This document shows positions 61,025-64,000 of a DNA stretch of 64,000 bases, piece by piece. The DNA is taken from NCBI RefSeq assembly GCF_020524355.2, contig NZ_CP129019.1, forward strand, positions 744,001 to 808,000, given 5' to 3'. The notes beneath the pieces were generated by a model that did no database searches, had not been told where the DNA came from, and saw only the letters and a program-made list of their open reading frames with translations. Every line of letters starts with the position of its first letter. The first letter of the stretch is position 1. Source of the stretch: Mesobacillus subterraneus. GTDB taxonomy: Bacteria > Bacillota > Bacilli > Bacillales > Cytobacillaceae. The position numbers and the translations under genes were made by a program.

Positions 61025-61052
61025 AAAAAGGCAGCCCGCCGGCTGCCTTTTT
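61025..61052. terminator. Bidirectional terminator between pheT and rnhC
   Basis: AAAAGGCAGCC / GGCTGCCTTTT stem with a 4-nt loop, A run and T run on either side of convergent genes. Confidence 0.88.
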
Positions 61053-61068
61053 CATATGGTTCAATTGT

Positions 61069-61998
61069 TTATACCCTCGCAATCTTCTTCGCCTTTTCCG
61101 TATTGGCAAAATGAAGTTTGACGTATTCTGGCAGTACATCGATACCTTTGTCCATGATGAGCCTGGCAGCTGCTTTATCAACTGCTGCGCCAGCACCTTT
61201 TGGTATGGTGAATCCCGCGCGTTTGCTGAGGTTCTCGAAATGGCGGACAAACGCGTAGCGGGCGATCATCGACGCTGCAGCCACTCCCAGATGAATTCCT
61301 TCTGCTTTTGTGCTGAACAAAACATTTTCCCTGATAATCTTCTTTTGACCTTTCAAATGGGCGTAATAAATCTGCTCTTTTGCAAATTCATCGATCAAAA
61401 TGGCTTCTGGTTTTTCAGGTGCGATTTTTTCTAGAACATGGTTGATTGCCTGGTTATGCAAAAGGGCTTTCAGCTTGCCCTGCGACATGCCTGTCATCTG
61501 CATTTGGTTGTACTTTTCATTATGCAGTGTCATCAGGCTGTAAGGTAAAAAGGTTACGAGTTGCTTGGCAATTTCGATGATTTTATCATCCTTGAGGTTC
61601 TTTGAATCCTGGACACCGAGCTCCTTCAATACTGGGATGTCCTGCTGCCTGACATAGGCTGCAACAACTGTGATCGGGCCGAAATAATCACCCGTGCCCA
61701 CTTCATCTGAACCGATGATGGAAATCTCGCCAATATTCTTTGGTAAATGGGAGCCAGGAGTTGGTGCAGCGGCTTTTTTACCAGAAGGCATCAATGCGGT
61801 TCCCCATCTTGCTGCCTCGGTCTCTCCATCTCTTCCCTGGAACAATACTTTTCCTGATTTGTAGGCAGTGATTGCGCAGGAAGGTGTTTTGGCGGCAAAG
61901 ATGCTGCCAGGTGGAAGCTTATCAATAAGATACTTACTGTAGTACTCTTTCATCTTTTTGATTTCTTCCGGACTTTTTTGAAGGACACTGTTTCCCAT
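61069..61998 (-). CDS. rnhC: Ribonuclease HIII
   Basis: Cuts RNA in RNA-DNA hybrids. The 309 residues have the RNase HIII-specific N-terminal substrate-binding domain (about 1-85) followed by a type 2 RNase H fold with GSDEVGTGDYFGP (acidic pair near 97-98) and ILIDEFAK. The long N-terminal extension separates it from RNase HII. Convergent with pheT and divergent from zapA, as in B. subtilis. Confidence 0.95.
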   Translation of the reverse strand: MGNSVLQKSPEEIKKMKEYYSKYLIDKLPPGSIFAAKTPSCAITAYKSGKVLFQGRDGETEAARWGTALMPSGKKAAAPTPGSHLPKNIGEISIIGSDEVGTGDYFGPITVVAAYVRQQDIPVLKELGVQDSKNLKDDKIIEIAKQLVTFLPYSLMTLHNEKYNQMQMTGMSQGKLKALLHNQAINHVLEKIAPEKPEAILIDEFAKEQIYYAHLKGQKKIIRENVLFSTKAEGIHLGVAAASMIARYAFVRHFENLSKRAGFTIPKGAGAAVDKAAARLIMDKGIDVLPEYVKLHFANTEKAKKIARV

Positions 61999-62137
61999 TG
62001 CTATACACTCCCTGTTCTACGTTTTCAAAGTTAGACATATTCTTCCAAAATTCTTATAGATCTGACAGGCAAATACTTCCCAGCGTTTTACGTTCATGTT
62101 ATAGTATAAAATAGGATTCTTATGAATGGGGGCATAA

Positions 62138-62401
62138 ATGTTGTCAGACACAAAAAAAAATAAGTCGACTGTCGATATATACGGACAGCAATATACGATT
62201 GTCGGCACAGAAAGCACCAGCCATATCCGGCTCATTGCCTCGATGGTAGACGATAAAATGCGTGAGATCGGCTCAGCGAATCCTTCACTTGATACTAGTA
62301 AATTAGCTGTATTAACTGCTGTGAATGCCGTTAATGATTACATAAAAATGAAAGATCGTGTTGAATCGCTCGAAGCGGAAATTAAAAGGTTAAAGGACTG
62401 A
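62138..62401 (+). CDS. zapA: Cell division protein ZapA
   Basis: Bundles FtsZ filaments. The 87 residues have the ZapA N-terminal [14 protein letters not shown] domain (about 8-22) and a C-terminal coiled coil (about 45-85). ATG at 62138 follows GGGGGC. Followed by cvpA after a few bases. Confidence 0.93.
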   Translation: MLSDTKKNKSTVDIYGQQYTIVGTESTSHIRLIASMVDDKMREIGSANPSLDTSKLAVLTAVNAVNDYIKMKDRVESLEAEIKRLKD

Positions 62402-62408
62402 AAAATGA

Positions 62409-62951
62409 ATGCTTGATCTTGCTGTATTAGCTATATTGGTTATTGGCTTCATCGTAGGATTGAAGAGGGGGTTCATCCTGCAAACCATCCATCTGGCTGG
62501 ATTCATCGCTGCCTTTATCGTTGCGTACATATATTATGACAAACTGGCGCCAAAGCTGACTCTATGGATTCCATATCCAAACCTTGGCAGCAATTCAACG
62601 TTAAATCTCATATTCGAGAATGCCAATTTAGAAGATGCGTATTATCGGGCGATTGCATTCGCTGCCATCTTCTTCGCAGTGAAAATCCTGCTCCAGATCA
62701 TCGGTTCAATGCTCGATTTTGTGGCTCACCTGCCAATCCTGAAGCAATTGAATGTCTTTGCAGGAGGATTCCTTGGTTTTGTTGAAGTGTACCTTCTTTT
62801 GTTTATTGTTCTCTACATTGCTGCTTTATTGCCGATCCAGGCGATCCAGGGACCGCTGAACGATTCAATTCTAGCCGAAAACATCATAAAAAATACCCCA
62901 GTATTTTCCCAGCAAGTTAAACAACTTTGGATTGAATACACGGCTGCATAA
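62409..62951 (+). CDS. yshB: CvpA family membrane protein
   Basis: A 180-residue protein with four hydrophobic segments and the CvpA-type VGLKRGFILQTIHLAGF motif near residue 16. Family members are linked to colicin V production in E. coli and to biofilm or stress functions elsewhere; the role in bacilli is unknown. ATG 62409 is chosen because the ATG at 62405 stops after three codons. Forms a short operon with zapA. Confidence 0.9.
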   Translation: MLDLAVLAILVIGFIVGLKRGFILQTIHLAGFIAAFIVAYIYYDKLAPKLTLWIPYPNLGSNSTLNLIFENANLEDAYYRAIAFAAIFFAVKILLQIIGSMLDFVAHLPILKQLNVFAGGFLGFVEVYLLLFIVLYIAALLPIQAIQGPLNDSILAENIIKNTPVFSQQVKQLWIEYTAA

Positions 62952-62976
62952 CTTCTCTGTTGCGGAGAAGTTTTTT
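62950..62976 (+). terminator. Terminator of zapA-yshB
   Basis: Perfect 8-bp stem AACTTCTC / GAGAAGTT, 7-nt loop, T run; overlaps the yshB stop. Confidence 0.82.
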
Positions 62977-63189
62977 CTTTTTATTGATTCCCCGCGGTTC
63001 TATTTTAGGGTAAGGCTGAAAAGTGCAGCAATATCTTATACTATAAAGCCAGTACATATTCGGGCTGTTTATAAATTATCATCGTATTATTTTCATTTAA
63101 TTTCACAGTAGGACTTGTTTTCTATAAAATAGAAGACAATGACTAGGTCGGGTCATCCGGTCGGGAATTTAATAAGGCAGGTGGACATA

Positions 63190-64000
63190 ATGTCAGTAAA
63201 TAAAAAAGATATTGTGCAATTACTTGAAACGATCGCTATATATATGGAATTGAAAGGTGAAAACCCATTTAAAGTCTCTGCATTCCGCAAGGCTGCGGCT
63301 GCTCTTGAGGGAGATGAGCGCAGTATGTCAGAAATCGGCGAGTTGACTGAACTTAAAGGAATCGGCAAAGGAACAGCGGGAGTCATACAGGAATTCATGG
63401 AGACAGGGCAATCAACTGAGCTGAAGGAATTGCAGGAAGAAGTACCGAACGGGCTGATCCCACTCTTGCAGCTGCCCGGAATGGGCGGGAAAAAGATAGC
63501 CAAGCTTTACAAGGAACTGGGAGTAGAAAGCATCCACGACTTGGAGGAGGCTGCGAAGTCAGGTGAAATTCGTGACCTTGCAGGCTTTGGGAAAAAGAGT
63601 GAAGAAAAGATTCTTGCGGCAATTGAAAACTTTGGCACAAGGCCGGAAAGGCTGCCGCTTGCATACATGCTTCCGGTTGCGGAATTAATTGAATCATATC
63701 TTCAAGAGATAGAGGAAATCGAACAATTTTCAAAAGCAGGAAGCTTGCGCAGAATGAGAGAGACGATCAAGGATTTAGATTTCATCATTGCTTCAAAAAA
63801 TCCATTGGCGGTGAAGGACGAGCTGGTCAAACTGCCGAAAATAAAAGAAATCATCGCAGCTGGAGACACGAAGGTTTCTGTCACACTTGGCCTGGATTAT
63901 GATGTGAACGTAGACTTCCGCCTTGTTGATCCTGAAGAATTCGCAACTGCCCTCCATCACTTCACTGGTTCAAAAGATCATAATGTAAGAATGCGGCAGC
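63190..64000 (+). CDS. polX: DNA polymerase X family (PolX), N-terminal part (3' end outside window)
   Basis: DNA repair polymerase with a C-terminal PHP exonuclease in bacilli. About 270 residues are present and open to the window end; the full protein is about 570. Seen are the 8-kDa domain (about 1-80, FKVSAFRKAAAAL), helix-hairpin-helix ELKGIGKGTAG and LPGMGGKKIAKLY, then the polymerase-beta nucleotide site GSLRRMRETIKDLDFIIAS (near 190-205) and a third acidic residue in VDFRLVD. ATG at 63190 follows AGGTGG. Confidence 0.95.
   Translation, partial: MSVNKKDIVQLLETIAIYMELKGENPFKVSAFRKAAAALEGDERSMSEIGELTELKGIGKGTAGVIQEFMETGQSTELKELQEEVPNGLIPLLQLPGMGGKKIAKLYKELGVESIHDLEEAAKSGEIRDLAGFGKKSEEKILAAIENFGTRPERLPLAYMLPVAELIESYLQEIEEIEQFSKAGSLRRMRETIKDLDFIIASKNPLAVKDELVKLPKIKEIIAAGDTKVSVTLGLDYDVNVDFRLVDPEEFATALHHFTGSKDHNVRMRQ

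Overview
The window is chromosomal core DNA from a low-to-moderate GC, endospore-forming Bacillaceae (Bacillus/Mesobacillus-like). The evidence is the gene order, which follows the Bacillus subtilis ytkL-ytoI-nrnA-ytrIH-dnaE-ytsJ-accDA-pfkA-pyk-fxsA-ytvI-ytwI-citZ-icd-mdh-phoPR-polA-mutM-ytaF-coaE-gapB-speD-nrdR-dnaBI-ytxC-thrS-infC-rpmI-rplT-ysdA/B/C-sspI-ysgA-pheST-rnhC-zapA-yshB-polX backbone almost without a break, together with sporulation genes (sspI, ytrH, ytrI, ytaF, ytxC) and Firmicute RNA switches (preQ1-I, two T-boxes, an L20 leader). The species is not determinable from the sequence alone. I see no phage, transposase, CRISPR array, tRNA or rRNA.

Layout. 1-6.9 kb: the 3' part of ppaC, a lone UreI/AmiS-type channel, deoC-cdd, a preQ1-switched queF, an M24 peptidase, ytkL and a small membrane protein. 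7-17 kb: ytoI, ytpI, nrnA, ytrI/ytrH, dnaE, ytsJ and a FadR-type GntR regulator with two matching operator palindromes. 17.3-22.3 kb: accDA and pfkA-pyk. 22.4-23.9 kb: a striking non-coding array of thirty 52-bp-phased copies of a hairpin element. 24-34 kb: fxsA, ytvI, ytwI, citZ-icd-mdh, a MaoC-like protein and phoPR. 34.6-44.8 kb: hflKC, polA-mutM-ytaF-coaE, gapB, speD and nrdR. 45-52.6 kb: dnaB-dnaI, ytxC, thrS and infC-rpmI-rplT. 52.6-64 kb: ysdA, a TVP38-like protein, ysdB, a dimeric dUTPase, ysdC, sspI, ysgA, pheST, rnhC, zapA, cvpA and the start of polX.

The genes cover central carbon flow (glycolysis by PfkA/Pyk, gluconeogenesis by GapB, TCA by CitZ/Icd/Mdh, malate to pyruvate by YtsJ, malonyl-CoA by AccDA), DNA replication and repair (DnaE, DnaB, DnaI, PolA, MutM, PolX, RNase HIII), translation (ThrS, PheST, IF-3, L35, L20) and phosphate signalling (PhoPR).

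Two things stand out. (1) Nine conserved genes (dnaE, ytsJ, accA, pyk, citZ, phoP, mutM, thrS, infC) carry frameshifts or in-frame stops although homology continues on both sides. Most are single-base gains in short homopolymers, and many lie in a GGGC/GGCC context. Because several of these genes are essential, sequence or assembly error is the simplest reading. (2) Intergenic regions are crowded with hairpin or short-period repeats: the 52-bp array and its cousin at 54.1 kb, a 20-bp-phased A-tract array at 4.4 kb, smaller sets at 1.0, 8.95 and 10.6 kb, and a dispersed palindromic element at 24.5, 34.2 and 41.6 kb.
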